DNA of 64,000 nucleotides from the NCBI RefSeq assembly GCF_014643835.1, contig NZ_BMKD01000002.1, positions 558,001 through 622,000 of the forward strand. The letters are read 5' to 3'. The position numbers were made by a program, and so were the translations under genes. Below the pieces are notes generated by a model. The model had not been told where the DNA came from and did not search any database. It worked only from the letters and a program-made list of their open reading frames with translations. Positions 1-8,461 of the stretch are shown here, in pieces (the stretch's first letter is position 1; every line of letters starts with the position of its first letter). Origin of the DNA: Mucilaginibacter rubeus (GTDB taxonomy: Bacteria; Bacteroidota; Bacteroidia; Sphingobacteriales; Sphingobacteriaceae).

Positions 1-37
1 CCAAATGTGGCGCGATACCGGGCTACGCTACATCCCG
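1..37 (-). tRNA. tRNA-Pro (UGG), 5' part only
   Basis: Read on the minus strand from base 37, the sequence gives a 7-nt acceptor strand (CGGGATG), TA, a D-arm with the GCGT...TCGC stem, an anticodon stem CCACA and a loop opening TT-TGG. The anticodon is therefore UGG, for proline. The T-arm and 3' end lie outside the window. Confidence rests on the tRNA geometry seen directly. Confidence 0.85.
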
Positions 38-262
38 TCTCCCTGATTGGGTGTGCAAAAGTATGATTTTAAATTAAGTTGCAAAATTTTTTTTGAAAGA
101 TTTTGCAAGCCTGCCTATAATCTGCTCATTAACAAAATATTGCCTTAAATTAAATTCTTTATGGTTTCTCAAAATACTGAATAACCCTGTTATTACACTT
201 GATTTCCCCCCAAAAAACTTAAAAAAGGATTGCATGTTGTTATGCTATAGCTGTTCAAATCC

Positions 263-1465
263 ATGAATTTATATGAACAACAGCCTTACTGGCTAATAAA
301 AAATAGCATAATTGCCTCCTACCCTTCTCTTCAAAAAGATTTGAAGCTGGATGTGGCCATTATTGGGGCCGGCATCAGCGCCGCTTTAACAGCCTGGCAG
401 CTCCGCAACTCGGGTTTAAGTATAGCTGTTTTTGATAAGCGCCACGTTGGTATGGGCAGTACCGCGGCCAGCACTGCGTTCCTGCAATATGAAATTGATA
501 CGCCCCTTACATCTTTAAAACACCTGGTTGGCGAAGCAAATGCCGTAACAAGCTATCAACTTTGCCGCAAAGCTATTTATGACATTGCTGATTTATGTAA
601 ATCGCTTAAACCCGCCTTTGATTTTAGCTTGAGGCCAAGTTTGCAGTATGCCAGCTTCAAAACACATACAAATTCACTAAATCAGGAATATAACTTCCGT
701 AAAAAGCATGGCTTTGAGGTACAATGGCTCGAAGCTGATGAAATTGAACAGAAATTCGGGTTTAAGGCTTCCGGGGCTATTTTCTCTGCAGATGGCGGGG
801 AGGTTGATGCATATCTGCTTACCCATGCTTTACTTGCAAATTTTGCCAAAGCCGGTCATAAAGTATACAGCAATACCGATATTAAAGCCATTGAGCATCA
901 TAAACAAGGCATAACGCTGCAAACCGGCAACGGCTCAGTTATCAAAGCTAAAAAGTTGATTATTGCATGTGGTTACGAAAGTTTAAAATATGTCCCTAAA
1001 AAAATAGCCGAAATTAACTCAACTTACGCACTGGTTTCGGAGCCTTTGCCCGATGTACGTTTTTGGTATAAGAACAGTTTGATTTGGGAAACTGCTGTAC
1101 CCTACATGTACTTTAGGGCTGTAAGTGAAAACCGCATCCTGGTTGGAGGCCGCGATGACCCTTTTCATCATCCGCATATACAGCCTTCTGTTATTAAACG
1201 AAAGACGGACATGTTACAGCAGGCTTTTCTCAAAAAAATGCCGCACATCCCGTTAAAAGCTGATTTTAGGTGGGCTGGTGCTTTTGCCAACACGAAAGAT
1301 GGCTTGCCTTATATTGGCTGTATCCCCGAAAGACCAGACACTTATTTTGCGCTTGGCTTTGGAGGTAATGGTATCACTTTTAGCGTAATAGCTGCCGAAA
1401 TTCTCCATGATCTTATCATGGAGAGAAAGAACGAACATGTTCAATTGTTCGGTTTTAACAGGTAG
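263..1465 (+). CDS. FAD-dependent oxidoreductase (DAO family)
   Basis: A 400-residue protein of the D-amino-acid oxidase/glycine oxidase (DAO) fold, probably a cytoplasmic flavoenzyme oxidising an amine or amino acid. The dinucleotide-binding motif IIGAGISA lies at residues 33-40, with the acidic ribose-binding position in VFDKR about 20 residues later. The C-terminus carries the family's second FAD signature (GLPYIGC, then LGFGGNGIT). There is no signal peptide. An AraC-type regulator starts about 40 bases after the stop, so the two are likely co-transcribed. The substrate cannot be read from sequence. Confidence 0.85.
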   Translation: MNLYEQQPYWLIKNSIIASYPSLQKDLKLDVAIIGAGISAALTAWQLRNSGLSIAVFDKRHVGMGSTAASTAFLQYEIDTPLTSLKHLVGEANAVTSYQLCRKAIYDIADLCKSLKPAFDFSLRPSLQYASFKTHTNSLNQEYNFRKKHGFEVQWLEADEIEQKFGFKASGAIFSADGGEVDAYLLTHALLANFAKAGHKVYSNTDIKAIEHHKQGITLQTGNGSVIKAKKLIIACGYESLKYVPKKIAEINSTYALVSEPLPDVRFWYKNSLIWETAVPYMYFRAVSENRILVGGRDDPFHHPHIQPSVIKRKTDMLQQAFLKKMPHIPLKADFRWAGAFANTKDGLPYIGCIPERPDTYFALGFGGNGITFSVIAAEILHDLIMERKNEHVQLFGFNR

Positions 1466-1505
1466 CGCGTTTTCAAATAATAAAAAGCCGATATTTATAC
1501 CTGAA

Positions 1506-1943
1506 ATGACCAATCAATTACCCAAAATATACCTCTACCGCAGGCTTGTACAGGCTAAGTTGTTCATTGATAAAAACTATCATGAACCGATCGACCTGAA
1601 CGATATTGCCGACGAGGCCTATTTTTCCAAATATCATTTCATCAGGTTGTTTAAAAACATCTATGGTAAAACACCACACCAATACCTCATCCAGGTGCGG
1701 GTTGAAAACGCCCGGCTGCAATTAAAAAAAGGCCTTCCCATTGCTAATGTTTGTTATGCTGTAGGTTTTGACAGTGTTACTTCATTTTCTGCTTTATTTA
1801 AAAAGATCACCTCCCGTTCTCCTGCAAACTACCAGCAAACAGAACTTAAACGGCAGGCGGAGATGCAGCAATCGCCCCTCAAATTTATACCCGGTTGCTT
1901 TGCCCGGGAAAAAGAATGGCTGCGAAATCGCAATTTTCAATAA
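1506..1943 (+). CDS. AraC-family regulator, DNA-binding domain only
   Basis: About 145 residues forming little more than an AraC/XylS double helix-turn-helix. The first helix pair lies near residues 25-45 (DLNDIADEAYFSKYHF) and the second near 75-95 (IANVCYAVGFDSVTSFSALFKK). There is no ligand-binding domain; a basic tail of about 40 residues follows. The ATG at 1506 was preferred over an upstream in-frame ATG at 1407, which would overlap the preceding flavoenzyme and add a non-homologous leader. It sits between the flavoenzyme and a VOC protein and may regulate this small cluster. Confidence 0.85.
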   Translation: MTNQLPKIYLYRRLVQAKLFIDKNYHEPIDLNDIADEAYFSKYHFIRLFKNIYGKTPHQYLIQVRVENARLQLKKGLPIANVCYAVGFDSVTSFSALFKKITSRSPANYQQTELKRQAEMQQSPLKFIPGCFAREKEWLRNRNFQ

Positions 1944-1992
1944 GCCCGGTTCTTTTTTGATAACGACTTTTGGTTTATCAAACAACATTAAC

Positions 1993-2406
1993 ATGATAAC
2001 CAAATTAAACCATGTAAGCGTATTTGTACTTGACCAGAACAGCGCTTATGATTTTTATGTAAACAAATTAGGCTTTACCGTAAATACAGATGCTGCCATG
2101 GGGCCGGGAATGCGCTGGCTTACTGTATGTCCTCCCGGGCAGCCCGAATTGGAAATATCACTCATGGCTGTAACGGAGGGAATGATGTTCGACGCACAGT
2201 CGGCACATCAAATGCGCGAATTGGTACAGCGCGGCACCTTTGGGTTCGGGGTTTTTGAATGCAACGACCTTATAGCTACTTACGAAGAGTTAAAAGCGAA
2301 AGGCGTTGAGTTTACTAAAGCCCCCACTAAAGAGTTTTACGGCTTTGAAGCCTTATTCAAAGACGACTCGGGTAATTGGTTTTCATTGGGTGAAAAGAAA
2401 AGATAA
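1993..2406 (+). CDS. VOC (glyoxalase/bleomycin-resistance fold) protein
   Basis: A 137-residue vicinal-oxygen-chelate protein with two beta-alpha-beta-beta-beta modules: the opening strand MITKLNHVSVFVLD, the helix SAYDFYVNKLGF, and the C-terminal strand pair ending DDSGNWFSLGEK. The reading frame is open further upstream into the AraC gene, but homology to the family begins at the ATG at 1993. It lies 49 bases after the AraC regulator, a common pairing in Bacteroidota. Its substrate is unknown; the fold covers lyases, dioxygenases and drug-binding proteins. Confidence 0.85.
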   Translation: MITKLNHVSVFVLDQNSAYDFYVNKLGFTVNTDAAMGPGMRWLTVCPPGQPELEISLMAVTEGMMFDAQSAHQMRELVQRGTFGFGVFECNDLIATYEELKAKGVEFTKAPTKEFYGFEALFKDDSGNWFSLGEKKR

Positions 2407-2513
2407 ACGCCTGCACATACGATGGCGCAAAACCACCCCAATTATGGCACAAACGACAAGGTGTAAATTTTGATTTTGCATGGAGATTTGTATTAATCAA
2501 TCTTCAAAACATC

Positions 2514-3050
2514 ATGGAAAATCAAATAACCACCACCCTCCAAACCGATGCACGTATTAACTTACTGGCAGTATTTGAGGATACTGCCAGCAACCTTTTA
2601 TCAACCATTGCTTTATTCAATGAGCAACAAATTAATATTATACCACCCCACGGCGGATGGACAGCCGGACAGATAGCGGAACATGTTTTTAAATCGGCTT
2701 TACAACTTGTTCCGGTACTTACCGGCTCCGACAAACCAGCAGAAAGAGACCCGGCCGAAAAAGTCAAAATGATAAAAGACCTGTTTCTTGATTTTGAGGC
2801 TAAATTCAAATCAGCACCAAACATATTGCCATCAGACGGGCCTCACAATAAATCTCAGCTTATCGAATTATTACAAACAGTTATCATCCAGGTTAGAGAA
2901 ATAATTAACTCCAAAGATCTTTATGCCATTAGTACTGATCTGGTAGTTCCTTTTTTTGGTGAGCTTACCCGGTTAGAATGGCTCTATCTTATTTGCTATC
3001 ATACTCAAAAGCACATTCACCAGTTAAAAAACGTCGGGCAGTCTTTATGA
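2514..3050 (+). CDS. DinB-family four-helix protein
   Basis: A 178-residue DinB/YfiT-like metalloprotein. The presumed metal ligands are His57 (AGQIAEHVFK) and His163/His167 in the last helix (HTQKHIHQL), the usual three-histidine arrangement; W49 and T50 match the conserved helix-2 entry. The family includes thiol-dependent transferases, but the function here is unknown. Its stop codon overlaps the convergent MFS gene: the last six bases (TTATGA) hold both stop codons. Confidence 0.8.
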   Translation: MENQITTTLQTDARINLLAVFEDTASNLLSTIALFNEQQINIIPPHGGWTAGQIAEHVFKSALQLVPVLTGSDKPAERDPAEKVKMIKDLFLDFEAKFKSAPNILPSDGPHNKSQLIELLQTVIIQVREIINSKDLYAISTDLVVPFFGELTRLEWLYLICYHTQKHIHQLKNVGQSL

Positions 3051-4436
3051 TTCATTTAATGATACCTGCATGTTCCTGGCTACCGAATTTACAACGTAAA
3101 TAATGAGCCATAGCAAACCGATTAAAGCATACATACTAAGTATAACAAGCGATAAAGTGCTCACGGAAGCGCCTTCATCGCTTGTTTGCATAAAAAGTGC
3201 GAGTATAGACAAACCTACTCCGGCACCTAAAAAGTAAGCGGTAGTACCCAGGCTTGATGCCAACCCGTAGTGTTGTTTGGGGATGTTTTTTACAGCAAGT
3301 ACCGACAAGCTTGTAAAACAGATGGTCATACCTAAACCGGATATAAAAGCAGCGGATAACAGCAGTAAAGCGAGAGAGTAACCTGTAAATACCGCGCAAA
3401 TTAAAACCAGTCCCCCGGTTAACATATAACTCATACCCAACAATCCTGTTTGTTCGGTTGTTAACCGTTTCATGATGCCGGGTAGCATAAACTTAGCCAC
3501 AATAGCTGATAAAAAACTAAAAGGTACCAGTAACAAGCCTGACCGTGCTGCGGTGTAATGCATATCTTTTTGCAATAATTGAGATATAATGAAAAGGTAA
3601 CCGGTAAAAAATGCGCCTAATAAAATGAATACGCCATTTGCGGTAATAACTGATGACGCTTTAAAAACTGAAAGATCGATCAGCGGATTTGCACTCCGGG
3701 TTAAACGGACATATAAGAGCCTCATGCAAATAACCACGCCTATAGCACAAAGCATAATAAAAGTATATTGTTGTTTGATATCTGCAAGCTGGTGCACACC
3801 ATAACTAAGCATCAGCAAACCTATCACCAATAAAATACCCGAAAACAAATCGGGGGATGGCTGCTTTTGTTCAGGAGCGTCATTAGCCAGGGACAGCCAG
3901 CCTATAACAATAATAAAAACCAGTATTGGCACGTTGATCAAAAACACCCAATGCCAGCCTAAGTAAGTGCTGATGATTCCGCCAATGGAAAGACCGCTTC
4001 CTGAACCAACCGCCGCGAATGAGCTAAAGATCCCGATAGCCTTGCTCCGCTCCAGTTCTTCGGTAAAAGTATGCGTTACTATGGAAAGTGCTGATGGCAT
4101 GATCAACGCTGCTGCCAAGCCTTGTACAGCCCTCGATAAACTAAGAAACACAAAAGTACCTGATAAGCCGGCACCTAATGAAGTTACCAGGAATAATACC
4201 GCACCGGTAATAAAGACCTTCTTTGGTCCGGCAACATCAGACAGCTTCCCTCCTATAATCAGGAAACCACCGTACAATAGCACATAGAGCGTTTGAAGCC
4301 ATTGAACTTGGTCGTTAGTGACCACAAACTGCTTTTGTATTGCCGGAATGGTGAGGTTAATGATGGCGATGTCAAGCGCTTCGACAAATATGGCCATAGA
4401 GGCTATGATCAGGACTTTGTTCTTTTTTTGTGCCAT
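3045..4436 (-). CDS. MFS drug/proton antiporter, DHA2 (EmrB/QacA) type
   Basis: A 463-residue inner-membrane protein with about 14 hydrophobic segments, typical of the DHA2 branch. It has the N-terminal motif LDIAIINLTIPAIQ and motif A (GGKLSDVAGPKKVF) between segments 2 and 3. It is predicted to export small toxic compounds in exchange for protons. It is divergent from an Lrp/AsnC regulator, and the 125-bp gap holds a TAGTTTTG -7 element for this gene with a perfect inverted repeat just upstream, so control by the neighbouring regulator is likely. Substrate unknown. Confidence 0.88.
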   Translation of the reverse strand: MAQKKNKVLIIASMAIFVEALDIAIINLTIPAIQKQFVVTNDQVQWLQTLYVLLYGGFLIIGGKLSDVAGPKKVFITGAVLFLVTSLGAGLSGTFVFLSLSRAVQGLAAALIMPSALSIVTHTFTEELERSKAIGIFSSFAAVGSGSGLSIGGIISTYLGWHWVFLINVPILVFIIVIGWLSLANDAPEQKQPSPDLFSGILLVIGLLMLSYGVHQLADIKQQYTFIMLCAIGVVICMRLLYVRLTRSANPLIDLSVFKASSVITANGVFILLGAFFTGYLFIISQLLQKDMHYTAARSGLLLVPFSFLSAIVAKFMLPGIMKRLTTEQTGLLGMSYMLTGGLVLICAVFTGYSLALLLLSAAFISGLGMTICFTSLSVLAVKNIPKQHYGLASSLGTTAYFLGAGVGLSILALFMQTSDEGASVSTLSLVILSMYALIGLLWLIIYVVNSVARNMQVSLNES

Positions 4437-4456
4437 AATTTTGATTTTTGTCCTTT

Positions 4457-4464
4457 CAAAACTA
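4457..4464 (-). promoter_or_regulatory. Bacteroidota -7 element for the MFS gene
   Basis: On the minus strand this reads TAGTTTTG, an exact match to the TAnnTTTG consensus, 20 bases upstream of the MFS start codon. A TTG lies 16 bases further upstream (4481-4483), slightly closer than the usual -33 spacing. Confidence 0.5.
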
Positions 4465-4482
4465 TGTTAATAGAAATTAACA
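4465..4482. promoter_or_regulatory. Candidate Lrp/AsnC operator between MFS and regulator
   Basis: A perfect inverted repeat TGTTAAT-AGAA-ATTAACA fills the spacer between the -33 and -7 elements proposed for the MFS gene. This position fits a repressor site, or a switch site in the divergent promoter region. Lrp-family proteins usually bind AT-centred dyads of about this size. The dyad is seen directly; binding by the neighbouring regulator is inferred. Confidence 0.5.
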
Positions 4483-4495
4483 ATATTATTTATTA

Positions 4496-4503
4496 TAATT
4501 TTG
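4496..4503 (+). promoter_or_regulatory. -7 element for the Lrp/AsnC gene
   Basis: TAATTTTG matches TAnnTTTG and lies 58 bases before the regulator's ATG. No clear TTG -33 partner is visible at the normal distance, and the dyad at 4465-4482 would occupy that position. Confidence 0.4.
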
Positions 4504-4561
4504 GAACATAATTAAAAATTAAAGCGCTTTAAAAGAACAAACGCCCAATTAACACACCGTT

Positions 4562-5050
4562 ATGGCCCCACAAACAGAACAAGAAAAAGCCGGCATCCAG
4601 CTTGATGAAAAAGATTACGAAATATTACGGCTGGTTGAACGGAATGCCAAGCTTACTGTGCGGGAAATAGCTGTTAAGATCAACCTAAGCCCTACGCCTG
4701 CGCACGAACGCATTAAACGCCTTGAAAAAGCGGGGGTTATTAAAAGCTATACCGCCATTTTAGATAAGCGGATGCTGAACAAACGCATCATGGTTATTTG
4801 CATGGTAACCCTGCGCGAACATAGCCGCAAAGCAGGTGCCGATTTTATTAACGCTGTATTGGAATTTGACGAAGTGATAGAATGCTATAACATATCGGGC
4901 GATTTTGATTTTATGCTCAAAATTGTTTCTGAAAGTATGGATAGTTACCATTCGTTTTTTGTAAATAAACTAAGCGAAGTAAAGGGTATTGGCCACTCAA
5001 AAAGCACTTTTGTAATGGATATTATCAAAGAAACCAATCATTTGCTTTAA
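4562..5050 (+). CDS. Lrp/AsnC-family transcriptional regulator
   Basis: A 162-residue protein with the two standard parts: an N-terminal winged helix-turn-helix near residues 15-65 (DYEILRLVERNAKLTVREIA, then LSPTPAHERIKRLEKAGVIKSY) and a C-terminal RAM ligand-binding/oligomerisation domain with the GDFDFMLKI core. It is probably an amino-acid-responsive local regulator. It is transcribed divergently from the MFS exporter across a dyad-containing promoter region, suggesting it controls that exporter and itself. Confidence 0.9.
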   Translation: MAPQTEQEKAGIQLDEKDYEILRLVERNAKLTVREIAVKINLSPTPAHERIKRLEKAGVIKSYTAILDKRMLNKRIMVICMVTLREHSRKAGADFINAVLEFDEVIECYNISGDFDFMLKIVSESMDSYHSFFVNKLSEVKGIGHSKSTFVMDIIKETNHLL

Positions 5051-5225
5051 CTTACACAATAGCAGCGTTCTCCGTCCGTTTATATGTCCGGATAATTAAT
5101 CGGTTCAACACCCAGTTTTATCGATTCATTAACCCGGTATATCAAATTGTTATCTTAATTTTAAGCTCAACTAAAACGGCACTTTTATCGTAATTATTAC
5201 CAACCGGGTTTATATACAGACATAT

Positions 5226-6320
5226 ATGACTGCAAAACATTTACTTTTTACTTCCAAAATTATTGGTTGTTTATTAATAACGGTTGCCTTTTTTTCCTGT
5301 AAAAAAGATAAAACCGCAGCGCCTCAAACACAAGTTAGTCCTGTTACACTTGGTTTATATGAATACGCCAGCGGGGTAAACAAACGGATCTTTTTACCCA
5401 TTACGCTGGTAGGCACAAAAGCAGTGACTTATTATACCGTGTTTGATACGGGTTCATCGGGGATGACGCTTGATGCCGCAGGTATCCTGCCTGCATCAAT
5501 GATCACATCGTCAGGCATCCAGTTTACCGGGGACTCGGTGGTTGTGAACGGTATTACGGTTACTAATACCAAGGGCACAATAAGCTTTGGCGACCAGTTA
5601 AGCTCCACAAAAGAATACGGCAATTTAGCCTACGCCAATATCACCATCGGCGACGCACAGGGCAACCTTACGTTAAAAAGGGTGCCATTTTTTTTATACT
5701 ACAAAATAGTTGATGAAACTGGTGCGCAACTATCGGCCCATGCCAGCGATGTTTTTGGTGTTGGCCCCGGTACAAGTTATGTAACCAGTCTGATTCAGAG
5801 CCCGTTAAGATCCTTTAGCACCGGCACAGGTCTTACAAGCGGATTTAAGCTGGCCACGTTAAATAAAAGCTTATTTTCCACCAGTGGAACTTATGTAAGC
5901 AATCTGTTAACTATCGGCTTAAGCAACAGTGATCTTTCATCATCCGGATTCATTATGCACCCGCTTTCTTATTCAAACAGCGGCGGATACTCACCTAATA
6001 TCCCTGCAACTATCACTTACAATGGAAAGACCATCTCCGGACAGATTTTGTTTGATACCGGAACCCCATCAACTACTGTAATTGAAGACAGGCTGGCAAC
6101 CAATTCAATAGGCAGCCTTCCCGCAAATTCGACCGTAACCATAACTACCAACAAGGGCTTTGTTTATACTTATACCACATCAAGCACCGGAAACCTAACA
6201 GAAGTGCAAAATCCCAATAATACGGGTGATTACCGTACCATTTTCAGTCTCGATTTTTTCATCAGTAATGAATACCTAACCGATTATGGCAACCATCAGA
6301 TCGGGTTAAAAAACAACTAA
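5226..6320 (+). CDS. Lipoprotein with two DTG motifs, pepsin-like aspartic protease candidate
   Basis: A 364-residue lipoprotein: signal peptide, then Cys25 (FFSCKKD). Two aspartic-protease signatures stand 203 residues apart: TVFDTGSSG (Asp74) and ILFDTGTPST (Asp277). Between them is DVFGVGPG (around 176-181), resembling the flap-distal ILGLG strand of pepsins. Two DTG triads in one bilobed chain is the pepsin (A1) architecture, whereas bacterial retropepsin-like proteins have one per chain. Proteolysis is inferred; a non-catalytic cell-surface relative is possible. It stands alone, with no operon partner. Confidence 0.65.
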   Translation: MTAKHLLFTSKIIGCLLITVAFFSCKKDKTAAPQTQVSPVTLGLYEYASGVNKRIFLPITLVGTKAVTYYTVFDTGSSGMTLDAAGILPASMITSSGIQFTGDSVVVNGITVTNTKGTISFGDQLSSTKEYGNLAYANITIGDAQGNLTLKRVPFFLYYKIVDETGAQLSAHASDVFGVGPGTSYVTSLIQSPLRSFSTGTGLTSGFKLATLNKSLFSTSGTYVSNLLTIGLSNSDLSSSGFIMHPLSYSNSGGYSPNIPATITYNGKTISGQILFDTGTPSTTVIEDRLATNSIGSLPANSTVTITTNKGFVYTYTTSSTGNLTEVQNPNNTGDYRTIFSLDFFISNEYLTDYGNHQIGLKNN

Positions 6321-6469
6321 ACATTAATGCTTAAGGTCGATACCATTATCTTCAAAAACCATACCCTCATAATTTCAACTCCTTTTTATACTCTGTCACG
6401 AGGTGAGTTTTTCAATGCGCTACAAATTTACAGCGACGCTTTTTAAATAAATCAAAGGATATTAAAAGT

Positions 6470-7270
6470 CTATTTTTTATTACAGATCTCTGTAACAGCA
6501 GTACGGCGGGTGGCAGTGTAAACTATTCCATTTACCATTTCATAGCCAGTAGAAACGCTTTGCGAATAGCGTTTTAAAATAACCCCGGTGTTGTTATCTA
6601 TGAGCATTGATCCGTTTATCCGGCTATTTAAGCTACCGCCTAAAACCGAAGTTTTATAGGTAACAACGGTAGTTGTGCTGCTTATAGCATAAACTGTATA
6701 GTTGGTTTCGGCCGATGAAGTAGTCACCTTCCATGAATAGCCCTTTTTAAGCGCGACGCTTACTGGAAAATCAACCATTAACTGTAGTGTGGTCCCTGGC
6801 GACAACCGTTCGGGCTGGATGCCGGCAAAAGATAAAAGTGTATCATTGGCAACAGCCGGGCGTTTTAAATTCAGGATCTCGCCTTTGTTGTTTACTGAAA
6901 CTATCGATTGATTATTGAACATCTTTTGCAAACCAACCTGGATAACAGAATTTGGGTCGGCAGGTTTACCTGAGTTATATACCAGGTTCTGGTTCATTGC
7001 ATTTATGGTATCGATAAGCTTATCAGTAGTAATAGTAAAAGAGGCCCCCCTTTCAGAAGCATCGGTTACCTTGTACGTTTTAATAACTATTGAAACCGAA
7101 CCAACACGCAAAGTTTGGCTGCCGCGCTGTAAAACACAATTTGACTTTGTATTTACCTGCCTTTGAAACTCATCTCCCTGTTTAAATCTGCCCTGGGCAT
7201 AGGTAACACCGCTCGCAAAAGCTAATATTATAACAAATATATATTTTAACTCAATTGGGGTACTTTTCAT
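6470..7270 (-). CDS. Secreted protein of unknown function (DUF6263-like)
   Basis: A 266-residue protein with a signal peptide (cleavage after VTYAQ). The mature part is beta-rich: it opens with a GRFKQGDEFQRQV-like strand and contains NNKGEIL and a GSMLIDNNTGVILKRYSQS segment near the C-terminus. The layout resembles DUF6263-type Bacteroidota proteins, but that assignment is from memory of style and is weak. It is the second gene of a two-gene minus-strand unit, 49 bases after the proline-rich gene. No enzymatic motif was found. Confidence 0.6.
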   Translation of the reverse strand: MKSTPIELKYIFVIILAFASGVTYAQGRFKQGDEFQRQVNTKSNCVLQRGSQTLRVGSVSIVIKTYKVTDASERGASFTITTDKLIDTINAMNQNLVYNSGKPADPNSVIQVGLQKMFNNQSIVSVNNKGEILNLKRPAVANDTLLSFAGIQPERLSPGTTLQLMVDFPVSVALKKGYSWKVTTSSAETNYTVYAISSTTTVVTYKTSVLGGSLNSRINGSMLIDNNTGVILKRYSQSVSTGYEMVNGIVYTATRRTAVTEICNKK

Positions 7271-7319
7271 TTTGGTATTCTTGTTATAATGCCTTTAATA
7301 ATTTGACATTATGTCACAG

Positions 7320-8030
7320 TTAGTGTTTTTTCCTGTTTGATTGGGGTTTGCCTTTTAACTTATCATCCTTCGTTCCCGCAGGCGATATCATTTTAAAGCT
7401 CTCGCTTTCGGGAATTTCCGGGATAGACCAGGGTGTAAGATTTTCGGAAGGCTGTAAAAGCGGCACCGTACTTGTTATATCGGGCATTATCGGAATGGGG
7501 CCTTTTATAATATTCACCTGGCCTGATACGGTTGGCTCAACAGGCGCTGGCGGCAATTCCGGCGATTCTGGCAAAGGGAGGTCCATAACAGCTGAAAACT
7601 GAAGGTCCTGCATTGTTTGCTTTGGCAAATGTGGAGCCTCGGGCGCTTCAGGCGATGGAATTTCAGGTAACCCCGCAGTTGAACCATTAACATCGGGTTG
7701 GTCGGGTGCATCAACCACAGGTGGCGTTGAGCCAACTGCAGCCAGCACAGGCATTTGAGTTGCTGAAACAAAGGGCTGAGCAACTACGGGGATATCCGTA
7801 AGCGTAAGTACAATCGGCTTACCCGCCGAACCATTGCCTTGAGTGTTTCCTTTGGTAATTGTACCAGGCGTTAATGGCGGCGGCACGTTCCAGTCCGACT
7901 GATTATTGCGGCTCTGGGCCATAGTATTACTTAAGCCCCCCCAGGCAACTAATAACCAAATAAAGCATGGTATTAAGCTGTTGAGTCGCCGGTTTCTCTT
8001 CTTTTTTTGGACGATGTATGACATTTCCAT
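7320..8030 (-). CDS. Proline/glutamate-rich exported protein, unknown
   Basis: A 236-residue protein with a basic N-terminus (KKKRNRR), one hydrophobic segment (FIWLLVAWGGL) and a long low-complexity region rich in Pro, Glu, Val and Ala (PEIPSPEAPEAP, PLPESPELPPAPVEP). The end is basic (KLKGKPQSNRKKH). It looks like a membrane-anchored periplasmic spacer, but no domain is recognised. It is the first gene of a two-gene unit, and two palindromes lie upstream of it (8048-8063 and 8134-8181). Codon use looks like that of its neighbours. Confidence 0.55.
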   Translation of the reverse strand: MEMSYIVQKKKRNRRLNSLIPCFIWLLVAWGGLSNTMAQSRNNQSDWNVPPPLTPGTITKGNTQGNGSAGKPIVLTLTDIPVVAQPFVSATQMPVLAAVGSTPPVVDAPDQPDVNGSTAGLPEIPSPEAPEAPHLPKQTMQDLQFSAVMDLPLPESPELPPAPVEPTVSGQVNIIKGPIPIMPDITSTVPLLQPSENLTPWSIPEIPESESFKMISPAGTKDDKLKGKPQSNRKKH

Positions 8031-8047
8031 TTAATTATCTTTATGCA

Positions 8048-8063
8048 GAAAGCGATTGCTTTC
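8048..8063. repeat. Short palindrome in the leader of the minus-strand unit
   Basis: GAAAGC-GATT-GCTTTC, with 6-bp perfect arms and a 4-nt loop, 18 bases before the start codon at 8030. It could be an operator or a leader hairpin; the sequence cannot decide. Confidence 0.4.
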
Positions 8064-8133
8064 AATACAGTCAGTCAGTTTTATTTGGTGAATAATAGCT
8101 TATTAATTTAATTTTTATTGATTGTTAATGAGC

Positions 8134-8181
8134 AATAATGATTTTAGGTATAGGTTAGAATTATATTGTAAAATCATTATT
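8134..8181. repeat. 13-bp perfect inverted repeat
   Basis: AATAATGATTTTA (8134-8146) and its exact reverse complement (8169-8181) are separated by 22 bases. It lies about 100 bases upstream of the minus-strand unit and 137 bases before the kinase-operon promoter module. It could be a two-half-site operator (centres 35 bp apart) or a hairpin. Confidence 0.45.
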
Positions 8182-8317
8182 AAAGTTAATCCTTTTTATC
8201 GATTACGGCACACGGCTTTCCAATATATGCTATCTGTATAATACTAAATAGTGTTTCTACATGATATACTTACCTCCAATATTTCATCTGTAAAAATAAG
8301 CTTTATGGTGTTACTCC

Positions 8318-8370
8318 AAAATACCAACTGCTTTGTATTGTGTGAATTTCGGCCTCTCCATAAAATTGTA
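8318..8370 (+). promoter_or_regulatory. Promoter module A, shared with 11201-11253
   Basis: A 25-bp block (AAAATACCAACTG-C-TTTGTATTGTG) contains the imperfect dyad TACCAA-CTGC-TTTGTA. After 17 unconserved bases comes ATAAAATTGT, whose TAAAATTG is one mismatch from the -7 consensus; ATTG sits 20 bases before it as the -33. The same module with the same spacing occurs at 11201-11253. It points to the gene at 8462 and, through it, to the histidine kinase. Confidence 0.65.
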
Positions 8371-8461
8371 CTGTCAAGCACGATGGTGAAATAATATAAA
8401 ACAAAGCCATAATGGTTTTGACCAAATTAATTCATCGCGTTTCATCTAAATTAAAAAAACC

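Larger units (their letters stand above)
8031..8461. other. AT-rich intergenic region with three regulatory-looking parts
   Basis: No gene is seen in this 431-base gap. It contains a GAAAGC-GATT-GCTTTC palindrome 18 bases upstream of the minus-strand start at 8030, a 13-bp perfect inverted repeat (8134-8146 and 8169-8181), and the promoter module at 8318-8370 that serves the plus-strand kinase operon. Confidence 0.6.

Noticed and set aside
1407-1505. Longer N-terminus for the AraC-type regulator
   Set aside because: It would overlap the end of the flavoenzyme gene and adds sequence unlike the family; the ATG at 1506 suffices.
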